This document shows positions 1 to 7,365 of a stretch of DNA of 40,275 bases, piece after piece (the first letter of the stretch is position 1; each line of letters starts with the position of its first letter). The stretch covers positions 1 through 40,275 of the forward strand of contig CAMOWA010000012.1 in NCBI GenBank assembly GCA_946628005.1, written 5' to 3'. Made by a program: the position numbers and the translations under genes. The stretch comes from an uncultured Caryophanales bacterium. GTDB lineage: Bacteria > Bacillota_I > Bacilli_A > RF39 > UBA660. The notes below the pieces were generated by a model. The model had not been told where the DNA came from and did not search any database. It was given only the letters and a program-made list of their open reading frames with translations.

Positions 1-4
1 GGTT

Positions 5-38
5 AAATGCAACTTTTATAATTTTTAGGGTTGCATTT
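5..38. repeat. Inverted repeat near the left edge
   Basis: A 9-bp perfect inverted repeat (AAATGCAAC at 5-13, GTTGCATTT at 30-38) with a 16-nt AT-rich loop. No T-tract follows on the plus strand, so it is not a clear terminator. It may be the end of something that begins outside the window. The rest of 39-90 shows nothing. Confidence 0.35.
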
Positions 39-90
39 ACATTTACAAGTGAGTAATAATGAAAACTATAATAATGAAATAATTAAATTG

Positions 91-119
91 TTGCAAAAAG
101 ACATTTATTTTTATATAAT
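91..119 (+). promoter_or_regulatory. Sigma-A-type promoter of a short RNA
   Basis: TTGCAA at 91-96 and TATAAT at 114-119 with a 17-nt spacer. Transcription should start near 126 and would run into the intrinsic terminator at 178-205, giving an RNA of about 80 nt. Confidence 0.6.
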
Positions 120-125
120 GGAACT

Positions 126-205
126 ACAAAGAAGAACTTACCGTAAGCTAATGAAACACACGCTCCATTAGATAATTATACGAACATTTATGTTCGTATT
201 TTTTT
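126..205 (+). ncRNA. Candidate small structured RNA or terminating riboswitch
   Basis: A short transcription unit without an ORF. Three consecutive hairpins are visible: CTTA-CCG-TAAG (137-147), CTAATG/CATTAG (148-153 with 166-171, 12-nt loop containing ACACGCTC), and a terminator ATACGAACA/TGTTCGTAT (178-186 with 191-199) followed by Ts. Two small hairpins plus a terminator behind a strong promoter is typical of a trans-acting sRNA or a compact transcriptional riboswitch. The CCG loop paired with an ACACG loop made me consider the guanidine-IV (mepA) class, but I cannot confirm this from memory and no MATE transporter follows. The next gene (sortase, 465) has its own promoter. Confidence 0.45.
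178..205 (+). terminator. Intrinsic terminator of the short RNA
   Basis: 9-bp perfect stem (178-186/191-199) with loop TTTA and a seven-T tract. Confidence 0.8.
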
Positions 206-401
206 ATATAAAAACTATTTTAATTATTTAAAATACATTGAATGATAGTCGGTTATTTTATCATACTTATTATTTAGTAATTGAGAGTTTTGGCGGGCTT
301 AAATTATGAGTAATTTTTCATATATATGAAAGAATTTGCTAAAAATAGTTACTAATTTTGTATATTTAATGTTATTGATGTTTACAATTAAAATTAAAAA
401 A
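206..401. other. Gene-free AT-rich spacer
   Basis: About 200 bp between the short RNA and the sortase promoter. I see no ORF with a ribosome binding site and no strong hairpin. A slightly GC-richer patch lies at 281-300, without recognisable function. Confidence 0.5.
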
Positions 402-430
402 TTGTTCTTTTATAAAAAAAATGATATTCT
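402..430 (+). promoter_or_regulatory. Promoter of the sortase/matrix operon
   Basis: TTGTTC (402-407), 17-nt spacer, TATTCT (425-430). It lies 34 bp before the sortase start codon and is the best promoter upstream of that gene. Confidence 0.5.
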
Positions 431-464
431 ATAAATAAGATAGAATCTATACTTAGGAGAGAAT

Positions 465-1169
465 ATGAAAAAGAAAGAGAAAATCAGAATATTTTTTTTA
501 CTTTTCTTTGCTATATTATTTTTATTTTCTGCAATAAATCTAATAGCATGGCATAAAGAAAATAAAAAAGTCAAAAAAATTACAGAAGAGGAAAAAAAAA
601 GAATAAAAGTAAAAAATAGAGAAAAATATCTAGATACAAATATTTTAAAAGATAATGAGGATACCATAGGATGGATTATCGTTGATGGAACTAATATTAA
701 TTATCCTGTTGTTCAATCAGATGATAACGAATACTATTTAACTCATGATTTTAAAAAAAAAGAAAATAGTGCAGGGTGGATTTTTATGGATTATCAAAAT
801 AAATGGAGCGATCAAAACATTGTAATATATGGACATCATAGAAAAGATGGTTCAATGTTTGGATCAATAGATAAATTATTTGATAATAATACAAAAGATA
901 TTTCAATAACTTTTATAACAACAAAAACTTCAATAAAATATCAAGTATTTTCTATTTATAAAATATCAAGCAAAGATAATTATATAGAAAAAAATTTTAA
1001 TAATTTAGATAATATGATAAACAAATTTATAAAAAGAAGTGAAATAAATTTTCAACAAAACATATATCATACTGATCAAATAATAACATTATCAACCTGC
1101 CATAATAACAATATAGATAGAATTGTTGTGCATGGATATAAAAAAAATATTAAAAACCTTTCAAAATAA
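465..1169 (+). CDS. srtB: Class B sortase
   Basis: A 234-aa membrane-bound transpeptidase of the sortase B family, which cleaves a sorting signal in a secreted protein and joins it to the cell wall or to another subunit. One N-terminal membrane segment lies at residues 8-28, then a charged linker and the catalytic domain. The triad is visible: His124 in VIYGHHRKDGSMF, Cys212 in ITLSTC and Arg219 in DRIVVHGYK; the YGHH...DGSMF context is typical of class B. A TAGGAGAG ribosome binding site precedes the ATG. It is the first gene of the matrix operon, and the next gene ends in an NPKTW-like sorting motif that suits class B enzymes (NPxTx). Family call is firm; the substrate is inferred from the neighbour. 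Confidence 0.9.
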   Translation: MKKKEKIRIFFLLFFAILFLFSAINLIAWHKENKKVKKITEEEKKRIKVKNREKYLDTNILKDNEDTIGWIIVDGTNINYPVVQSDDNEYYLTHDFKKKENSAGWIFMDYQNKWSDQNIVIYGHHRKDGSMFGSIDKLFDNNTKDISITFITTKTSIKYQVFSIYKISSKDNYIEKNFNNLDNMINKFIKRSEINFQQNIYHTDQIITLSTCHNNNIDRIVVHGYKKNIKNLSK

Positions 1170-1247
1170 AAAAAAATATAGTATAATACAAATATACTAG
1201 GGTACTATGTTACAGAAGAGACTAGTAGATTCGGAGGTGGTTCATAT

Positions 1248-2378
1248 TTGACTAGTAAAAAGAAATTATTTTTACTAGGTAGTATATTATTATTAATAAT
1301 GAGTATCTCTGGTATTTATTCATTATCAGATGAGATTAATAAAGCGGAAAGCGGTTTGTCTACTAGTGCAGTTGATATAAGTATGCAGGAATACAACCAA
1401 AATAATGAAATTTTTCTTGAAAATGGTAAAAGAGTTATGCCTGGAGATGAAATGACACTTATACCTAGAATAAAGAATATAGGTATAGATTGTTATTTAA
1501 GAGCAAAGATAACATATACGATTGACCAAGAAACAATAATTACTTCAGATTACATTGAAGGAAATTATACTTCATGGACGAAGAAAGATGATTATTACTA
1601 TTATGATTCAATACTAGAAAAAGGAAAGTCTATTGATTTATTTAACAAAATTAAAGTTCCGAATATGGAATCAACTTTTCAGGAAAAAACAATTTTTATT
1701 CATATAGTAGTTGAAGCTGTTCAAGCAAAAAACTTTGATAATAATTGGGATAATGTAGTTATAAAAGATAGTGTAGAAAGAACATTTGACATAGATTATA
1801 AAGGTTCAGCATCGGTAATCTATGAAGATGATGTAAATCGCTATGTCAATATTGATAATCACTTTTTTGATAATCTTGGTAACTTATTACCAGGAGACTC
1901 AATGAAAGAAGAAGTCATAATAAGGAATGATAATAGAAGTAAAAAAGAATTCTTCTTCGAAGTGGACTTTGATGAGTTAAACGATTTAGAAAAATCTTTA
2001 CTACAAAAGATATCTTTCGTAATAAAAGATGAACAAGGAAATATTTTAGTAGAGACAAAACTTGCTGATAAAAAGAAATATAGTTTAGGAGTGTTTTCAA
2101 ATAATAACAGTAAAAAGTTAATCATAGAATTATCTCTGCCAACAGAAATTGATAATGATTATAGTAAAATATTCACAAAAGTTATTTGGAGATTTTCTTA
2201 TAAAACAATATCACAAAAGAGTTCTCTTATTAATCCAAAAACATGGGATTTAAATTTTGATCTATCTATAACAGTATTTGTTCTTTCCGCAATAGGATTT
2301 ATAGTTGTCTTATTTCTTGGAAAAAAGGATACAGATAATATAGAAAATAAAAAAAAGAAAAGAGGTAAAAAAATATGA
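1248..2378 (+). CDS. Membrane/wall-anchored TasA-like (BsaA-type) matrix protein with NPKTW motif
   Basis: A 376-aa exported protein starting at TTG, with GGAGGTGG seven nt upstream; no in-frame ATG has a comparable site. Residues 6-26 form a signal segment. Two tandem regions (about 40-180 and 183-320) each carry an MPGD/LPGD motif followed by short beta-strand sequences, as in TasA/camelysin-like and SipW-dependent BsaA proteins. The C-terminus is NPKTW at 329-333, a hydrophobic segment (about 339-357) and a basic tail, the layout of a sortase signal. Class B sortases use NPxTN/NPxTG; here the fifth residue is Trp. Its stop overlaps the next start (ATGA). I infer that it anchors the fibre protein encoded next. 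Confidence 0.75.
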   Translation: MTSKKKLFLLGSILLLIMSISGIYSLSDEINKAESGLSTSAVDISMQEYNQNNEIFLENGKRVMPGDEMTLIPRIKNIGIDCYLRAKITYTIDQETIITSDYIEGNYTSWTKKDDYYYYDSILEKGKSIDLFNKIKVPNMESTFQEKTIFIHIVVEAVQAKNFDNNWDNVVIKDSVERTFDIDYKGSASVIYEDDVNRYVNIDNHFFDNLGNLLPGDSMKEEVIIRNDNRSKKEFFFEVDFDELNDLEKSLLQKISFVIKDEQGNILVETKLADKKKYSLGVFSNNNSKKLIIELSLPTEIDNDYSKIFTKVIWRFSYKTISQKSSLINPKTWDLNFDLSITVFVLSAIGFIVVLFLGKKDTDNIENKKKKRGKKI

Positions 2379-3013
2379 AAAAGAAAAAAACAATTACAGC
2401 AGCTATTGTATTATTATTAGTATTTTTAGTAGGGGGAGCAATTGCATATTTCACTGATACTGATAATGCAACAAATACATTTACAATTGGTAATGTAGAC
2501 ATTACATTAACAGAGCCAAACTGGAGTACAACAGATGAGGATAACAATGGTGTACCAGATGCATCACAAGATTTAATGCCTGGACAAACGGTTGCAAAAG
2601 ACCCAACAATCAATAACGTTTCAACTACAAACCCAGCATATGTATTTGCAAAAGTAGAAGTACCTTGTACAACAGCTGCATCTCCTGCAACACCAGTTGA
2701 ATTCTTTAATTACACTGTAAATTCAGGATGGACTGAATTACCATCAGCTGCAGTAGCATGTACAAGTGGTGGAACAGCTACTCATGTTTATTATTATGGA
2801 ACAGGAGGAAGTTTAACCGCATTAGCAAAAGCAACTTCTGCAAGTACACCAACATCAACACCAGCAGTATTTAATAATGTAACATTATTAAACAATTTAA
2901 CTGGTAATGAAGGATTAACTGGTAATAAAAACATTGTAGTTACTGGTTATGGAATTCAAACTCAAGGATTAGCAAGCACAACACCAACAGATGTTTGGGC
3001 AAACTTCAGCTAA
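2375..3013 (+). CDS. TasA/camelysin-like fibre protein with SipW-type signal peptide
   Basis: A 212-aa secreted protein. The N-terminus has a Lys-rich n-region, a hydrophobic core and GGAIAYFTDTDNATNTFTIG, the typical SipW-dependent signal followed by the start of a TasA/CotN fold (TIGNVDITL). An LMPGQTVAKDPTINNVS segment matches the conserved PG...KDP.V.N region of TasA-like matrix proteins. It has no C-terminal anchor and is rich in Thr, Ser, Ala and Asn, unlike the Lys/Ile-rich neighbours. Base composition is also higher in GC than its surroundings, probably from protein composition or high expression. It is translationally coupled to the upstream gene (ATGA) and followed by sipW, the arrangement known for biofilm fibre proteins. 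Confidence 0.8.
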   Translation: MKKKKTITAAIVLLLVFLVGGAIAYFTDTDNATNTFTIGNVDITLTEPNWSTTDEDNNGVPDASQDLMPGQTVAKDPTINNVSTTNPAYVFAKVEVPCTTAASPATPVEFFNYTVNSGWTELPSAAVACTSGGTATHVYYYGTGGSLTALAKATSASTPTSTPAVFNNVTLLNNLTGNEGLTGNKNIVVTGYGIQTQGLASTTPTDVWANFS

Positions 3014-3020
3014 TTAAAAT

Positions 3021-3497
3021 ATGAGAATAATAAAGATAATAATTAACGTCTTAACGACGTTAATTATTGTACTTGGAGGAGTATTCTTAATACTATATGT
3101 TTGTGGATTTATTCCATATGTAGTATTATCAGGTTCAATGGAACCAACAATAAAAACAGGAAGTCTATGTTTTATTAATAAAAATGCTAAAATTAAAAGT
3201 ATAAAAGAAAATGACATTATAGCATTCAAATTAAATAATGGGACATTAGTAACGCATAGAGCAATAAAAATTGACAAAAAAGGAATTATTACAAAAGGAG
3301 ATAGAAATAAAGAACCAGATGGAACTTTGGTCGTTAATAATAATTATGTAGGAAAAAACATCCTATGGATTCCAAAGATTGGATACATAGTAATGGCCTT
3401 TCAAACTACAAAAGGAAAAATAATTATAATAGTAACCATACTTATATTATTTATAAGTGGATTATTATTTGGAGATAATAAAAAAATAGAAAAATAA
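3021..3497 (+). CDS. sipW: SipW-type (ER-type) signal peptidase I
   Basis: A 158-aa signal peptidase of the Ser/His type. It has an N-terminal membrane segment (about 8-30), the nucleophile Ser39 in LSGSMEPTI, His79 in LVTHRA in place of the bacterial Lys, GDRNKEPDG at 93-101, and a C-terminal membrane segment (about 133-150). These features define the SipW/archaeal/ER group, which processes TasA-like precursors. No good Shine-Dalgarno precedes the ATG, which lies seven nt after the stop of the fibre gene, so translation may depend on coupling. A perfect 13-bp inverted repeat sits in codons 6-16. The likely role is maturation of the fibre protein and possibly of the other exported proteins in this operon. 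Confidence 0.88.
   Translation: MRIIKIIINVLTTLIIVLGGVFLILYVCGFIPYVVLSGSMEPTIKTGSLCFINKNAKIKSIKENDIIAFKLNNGTLVTHRAIKIDKKGIITKGDRNKEPDGTLVVNNNYVGKNILWIPKIGYIVMAFQTTKGKIIIIVTILILFISGLLFGDNKKIEK
3038..3068 (+). repeat. 13-bp perfect inverted repeat inside the start of sipW
   Basis: Arms at 3038-3050 and 3056-3068 (AATAATTAACGTC and its exact complement) with loop TTAAC. It would form a strong RNA hairpin 25 nt after the TasA-like stop codon and inside codons 6-16 of sipW. No T-tract follows, so it is not an ordinary terminator. It could stabilise the upstream mRNA end or limit sipW expression. Confidence 0.7.
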
Positions 3498-3518
3498 TCA
3501 AAAAAAGAGGTGATAAAA

Positions 3519-5840
3519 ATGAAGAAAATAAGAAAAATATTTTTCTTATTACTATTTTTTATCATCTCTATTTTATTTGCAAAAAAAATAGTTGGATATT
3601 TTAAAATAATTACGAATCTTGCAATAAATGAGTTTTCTATACAACAAAAAAGTGGATACATTGTAAGACATGAAACAATGAATTTAGATGGAATAACATA
3701 TTCTGTATATCAAGAAAAATCATATAATGATATTCAGATTGGAACTGTTATAACTCCACCTGTTTTAGAAATACAAGGATTTACTTCTCCACCAACCCAA
3801 ACAATTACTATAGACTCAACCGAAAGACCAATAGTAACATACCGATATACAAGAAATCAGTATACATTAACAATTAATAATAGTAATTATGTAACAACAT
3901 CGACGCCTAGTGGAACTTATTATTACGGAACTGAAATTCATTTAGTGGCAGATAATACCAATATCGATGGAAATTCTTTTGTAAAATGGACGGATGAAAC
4001 ATATAATAATGACTATACATTTATACTTACAAATAATACAACAATTGGACCAATTTATGCAGAACCATATATCGTAACATTTGAACCAAATAATGGTAAT
4101 TCTCAGACAACAAAATTGGTCATAAAAGGAGAATCTATAGGGACTATACCTGATATAAGATATGATGATTGTGTAGGATCAACAGGAGATTATTTGACAA
4201 GACAATGTACATATTTCTATCAATTTGAAGGATGGTATAAAGAACCAACTTTTGAAAATGAAGTAAATGAAGCATTTGTACCAACAGAAGACATAACATT
4301 ATACGCAAAATGGAGTAAAATATTCTATGCATATTATGGACAAAAAGAATTTGATGGAACAAATTATATAGATACTGGAATAAAATTAATCAATCAAGAA
4401 AATGCAGAAAAAGATTTTATTATAACTTTTACTGTTGATACAAATAATGGATACTCAACTGCAAATGGTGGAGATAGAGGTACAATATTTACTGATATGA
4501 ATGAAAAATCAGATCCATATCCTGGGATTCATTTTTTTACACAAGGTAGTAATAAATATACAATGAATATTAATGTTTCAGGACATAAAGTAAAAGATAG
4601 TAATACAGGCTATACTACAGGAGAAAAGATAATTATCAAGAAAGAAAATGGTATTGTATATTATAGTTATGATAATGGACCATTTATTCAAATTAATGAT
4701 TTTTCTTCATTTACAGATTATTATGATAGAGCGGCTACATTTGGAGCAGGAATAAATGCGAATGGAGTTGCATATCGTTTCTTTAAAGGGACATTATCAG
4801 ATATGAGCGTAGAATTGATTGATTTACCATCTTATAAGATACATTTTGATGCAAATGGTGGAACAGGAATGATGATAGATCAACAAATTAAAGTAGGTCA
4901 AACTATAGCACTAAAGGATAACTCATTCGAATATGAAGAAAAAGTATTTAATGGTTGGAATACACAACCAGATGGAACTGGAATAAGTTATAGTAACAAA
5001 CAATTAGTTACAGATATTGGAAGTACTGGAGATATTATTACATTATATGCACAATGGAAAGATAACTTCCACTATTATATACATTTTGATGCAAATAGCG
5101 GAACAGGAACCATGGAAAATCAAGAGTTTACATATAATGCTGCAGCAAAAAAATTAAGTAAAAATACATTCAGCAAAGATGAATATATATTTACAGGTTG
5201 GAATACAAATGCAGATGGAAGTGGTAACTATTATAATGATGAAGAAAAAGTAAGAAATTTAACAGATGTAGAAAATGAAACAATCACATTATATGCACAA
5301 TACTTAAAAATAAAATATAATAATAGTGGAGATACAATATTCGATGGTACTTCAAACACATTTATAGATTCAGGAATCAATTTGTATAGTCAAGAAAATA
5401 TTGATAAAGATTTTGAAATAAGATTAACAGTAAAATCAGTTTCAAGTGGCAATTCAACCCTTTCAACAATTATAAATTGTAAAGATGAATCTAACGAATT
5501 ATGGCCTGGATTTAATATTCGTATGAGCAATTCAACAACAATTGTTACTTTATACAAATGGAAAGGAACATCAGGTACATCAGATGTTCTAGCAACAATA
5601 GCATCATCAAAAGCACCAATAGATTTTATCATTCGTAGAAGAGATGGAGTAGTTGAAGTATCTTATAGTTTCGAAGGACATGATAGTAGCTTTCAAAAGA
5701 TATATGATCAAGCAGATTGGTCACTAAATCAATATTTTGCAGATAATGTATCATTTGGTGGTATTTATAATAATCTTCATATGCCAGATAGATTTTTTAA
5801 AGGAATATTATCAGATATTATTATTTCAATAGATGAATAG
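3519..5840 (+). CDS. Large secreted B-repeat/LamG-like surface protein
   Basis: A 773-aa protein. I place the start at the ATG at 3519, six nt after AGAGGTG, rather than at the GTG nine nt earlier that lies inside that site. Order: N-terminal membrane/signal segment (about 8-28); a MucBP-like region (about 45-115); three Listeria-Bacteroides (InlB B) repeats ending in ITLYAKW/ITLYAQW/ITLYAQY (about 185-266, 440-514, 520-596); and two related LamG-like modules (about 274-437 and 604-773), each starting with FDGT...IDxGIxL...QEN..KDF. Two Cys lie in the first B-repeat. There is no C-terminal sorting signal. It closes the matrix operon and probably works as an adhesin or matrix component held by its N-terminal segment. 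Confidence 0.7.
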   Translation: MKKIRKIFFLLLFFIISILFAKKIVGYFKIITNLAINEFSIQQKSGYIVRHETMNLDGITYSVYQEKSYNDIQIGTVITPPVLEIQGFTSPPTQTITIDSTERPIVTYRYTRNQYTLTINNSNYVTTSTPSGTYYYGTEIHLVADNTNIDGNSFVKWTDETYNNDYTFILTNNTTIGPIYAEPYIVTFEPNNGNSQTTKLVIKGESIGTIPDIRYDDCVGSTGDYLTRQCTYFYQFEGWYKEPTFENEVNEAFVPTEDITLYAKWSKIFYAYYGQKEFDGTNYIDTGIKLINQENAEKDFIITFTVDTNNGYSTANGGDRGTIFTDMNEKSDPYPGIHFFTQGSNKYTMNINVSGHKVKDSNTGYTTGEKIIIKKENGIVYYSYDNGPFIQINDFSSFTDYYDRAATFGAGINANGVAYRFFKGTLSDMSVELIDLPSYKIHFDANGGTGMMIDQQIKVGQTIALKDNSFEYEEKVFNGWNTQPDGTGISYSNKQLVTDIGSTGDIITLYAQWKDNFHYYIHFDANSGTGTMENQEFTYNAAAKKLSKNTFSKDEYIFTGWNTNADGSGNYYNDEEKVRNLTDVENETITLYAQYLKIKYNNSGDTIFDGTSNTFIDSGINLYSQENIDKDFEIRLTVKSVSSGNSTLSTIINCKDESNELWPGFNIRMSNSTTIVTLYKWKGTSGTSDVLATIASSKAPIDFIIRRRDGVVEVSYSFEGHDSSFQKIYDQADWSLNQYFADNVSFGGIYNNLHMPDRFFKGILSDIIISIDE

Positions 5841-5875
5841 TTATTAAGAATAAAAGGTTCTTAATAACTTTTTTT
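5840..5875 (+). terminator. Terminator of the matrix operon
   Basis: GTTATTAAGAA (5840-5850) pairs with TTCTTAATAAC (5858-5868), followed by a T-tract. Confidence 0.85.
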
Positions 5876-5892
5876 AGTTGGTGTCATTATGT

Positions 5893-6015
5893 TTAAGGTA
5901 GACATTTTAAATTACAAGCACCACCTAATTGAACATCCAAAATAGGCAAATTATTACTAGATTGACTAATTAAGTTTTTGACTTGTTTTTTCTCCCATGG
6001 CTTGTATTGTATCAT
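5893..6015 (-). pseudogene. Truncated radical SAM protein (N-terminal remnant)
   Basis: Minus-strand reading from ATG at 6015 gives a 40-residue peptide that contains LDVQLGGACNLKC, the start of a radical SAM CxxxCxxC cluster. It then runs CLP and stops (TAA at 5895-5893) just where the third cysteine is expected. The start overlaps the stop of the methyltransferase gene (ATGA), so the two were once an operon. Radical SAM enzymes of this type run to several hundred residues; the rest is missing, and the terminator of the converging matrix operon lies just beyond. I infer a deletion junction near 5890. Confidence 0.6.
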
Positions 6016-6695
6016 TTATAAAAAACTCTCTTTCTTATTTTATTTTTTTTAACTAATCTATATGAAGTAACAGTATTATTACTATTAACTGCTTCATCAA
6101 TTGTTTCTATTTTTTCTTTTTTAAAAATTTCAATATATTTAGAAATATCTAAATAAGAATCAATATTGTTATCAGTTTGATAACTAACATATAGAGCATT
6201 CTTCCCTTTCTCATCTAAATAAGGCTCATCAACAAAATCTTCTCCAAAGCCTATTTGATAACTAAACAAAAACACTCCACTTACTTTTAGAACATCATAA
6301 ATATCACTTAATAATTTTTTTAAATCTTCATCCGGTAAATGATATAATGAATAAACAGCAAATACAGCATCTACTGAATTATTTTTAAAATATTTTTTAA
6401 TATTAATCATATCATCTAGAATATATGGAAATTTACCATGAATTTTAAAAGCTAAATCTCGCATTTTAGTTGAAAAATCTAATCCAATATAGTTGTATTC
6501 CTTTTTACTATAATAAGAATATGTTCTTCCTGTTCATGCTCCTAAATCTAGAATTGTAGCGCCCTCTATTAACTCTTTTTCAAATTCTTCATAAATATCT
6601 AAATCTTCAATATATGTACCAAAGTCCTTAGCATATTGTTTTGCTATTAAATCATAATTCCTTTTAACGTTATTTCTTTTATCTAAATTATTCAA
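6012..6695 (-). pseudogene. Class I SAM-dependent methyltransferase interrupted by one stop codon
   Basis: Minus-strand reading frame of 227 codons from TTG at 6695, with GAGGTGA six nt upstream. The frame is open except for TGA at codon 54 (6536-6534). That codon falls in motif I: the text reads ILDLGA-stop-TGRT where the family has LDLGAGTGR, so a glycine GGA has become TGA. Motif I, LGLDFS (motif II region), the VYSLYHLPDEDLKKLLSDIYDVLKV segment and the C-terminal strands are all still present. The rest could restart at an internal ATG (6464), but that product lacks the SAM-binding loop. Either a recent nonsense mutation or a sequencing error would explain it. Confidence 0.75.
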
Positions 6696-7054
6696 AATAA
6701 TTCACCTCGAACATATTATACATACCTTTTTAATATGAAAAAAGCTATTTTAGACTGAATATAAATTAACATAGTTTTACATTATTAATAACATTACAAT
6801 AAATAATATTATAGAAACTATCTTAGAAATCTAAGAGTTATATTATGATTAATTATTTATATATAAAAATATTTTTTTAAACTTCATTTAATGTTTATCT
6901 AATATTATTAACTTGTGAAAAGAAATTTCACAGTTAATACTAAAAAAATAAATAGTAAACTATTAAAAAAGGAGGTTTTATATAGAAACAATAAATATAA
7001 AAAATAATATATAATAAAGAAACATAATAATTATTTTAGAAAGGAGACATAATA
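6696..7054. other. AT-rich intergenic region with small hairpins
   Basis: About 360 bp between divergent units. On the minus strand a TATAAT-like box lies just upstream of the methyltransferase. Plus-strand hairpins are CTTAG-AAAT-CTAAG (6822-6835), TGTGAAA/TTTCACA (6914-6920 with 6926-6932) and AATAGT-AA-ACTATT (around 6951-6964). A full AAGGAGG at 6970-6976 has no ATG, GTG or TTG at usable distance. A TATAAT at 7010-7015 may be the -10 box for the gene at 7055. No convincing ORF is present. Confidence 0.45.
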
Positions 7055-7348
7055 ATGAAAGAAAAAATAATAATTTTTATAATAGGAGTATTATCAGGTG
7101 CTATTATTTCTACAGGAGCTTTTTATCTATATACAAGTACAACAAATAATTGTGATTGTAGTAATCAAAATACAAAAATAAATAGTGGACAACCACCAGA
7201 AATGCCAAATGGAGAAAAACCAGATGGAGAACCGCCGGAAAAACCTAATGGTGAAAGTGGACAAGAACCTCCTGAAAAGCCTAGTGATGATACCAACCAA
7301 AAAGAAAGTTCTAAAAATGCTACTAGTGATACGAATGAAAATGATTAA
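7055..7348 (+). CDS. Small Pro/Glu-rich membrane-anchored surface peptide
   Basis: A 97-aa protein with one N-terminal membrane segment (about 4-26), a CDC motif (33-35) and a low-complexity exterior built from repeats such as QPPEMPNGEKPDGEPPEKPN. An AGAAAGGAGA ribosome binding site precedes the ATG. Pro/Glu/Gly-rich spacers of this kind are common in cell-surface proteins of gut Firmicutes, often beside or fused to beta-helix or carbohydrate-binding domains. The next gene, 17 nt on, encodes such a beta-helix protein. I do not recognise a defined family; a stalk or accessory role for the neighbour is inference. Confidence 0.65.
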   Translation: MKEKIIIFIIGVLSGAIISTGAFYLYTSTTNNCDCSNQNTKINSGQPPEMPNGEKPDGEPPEKPNGESGQEPPEKPSDDTNQKESSKNATSDTNEND

Positions 7349-7365
7349 AATGAAAGGAAATGAAG

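Noticed and set aside
6012-6464. A 150-codon minus-strand ORF as a complete gene
   Set aside because: It is the 3' part of the methyltransferase frame after the TGA at 6536-6534. It lacks the SAM-binding motif and its ATG has no ribosome binding site.
6534-6536. UGA read as glycine or tryptophan (altered code)
   Set aside because: Intact genes end at UGA (2376-2378, 9394-9396, 9834-9836), with downstream genes starting exactly there, so the standard code fits.
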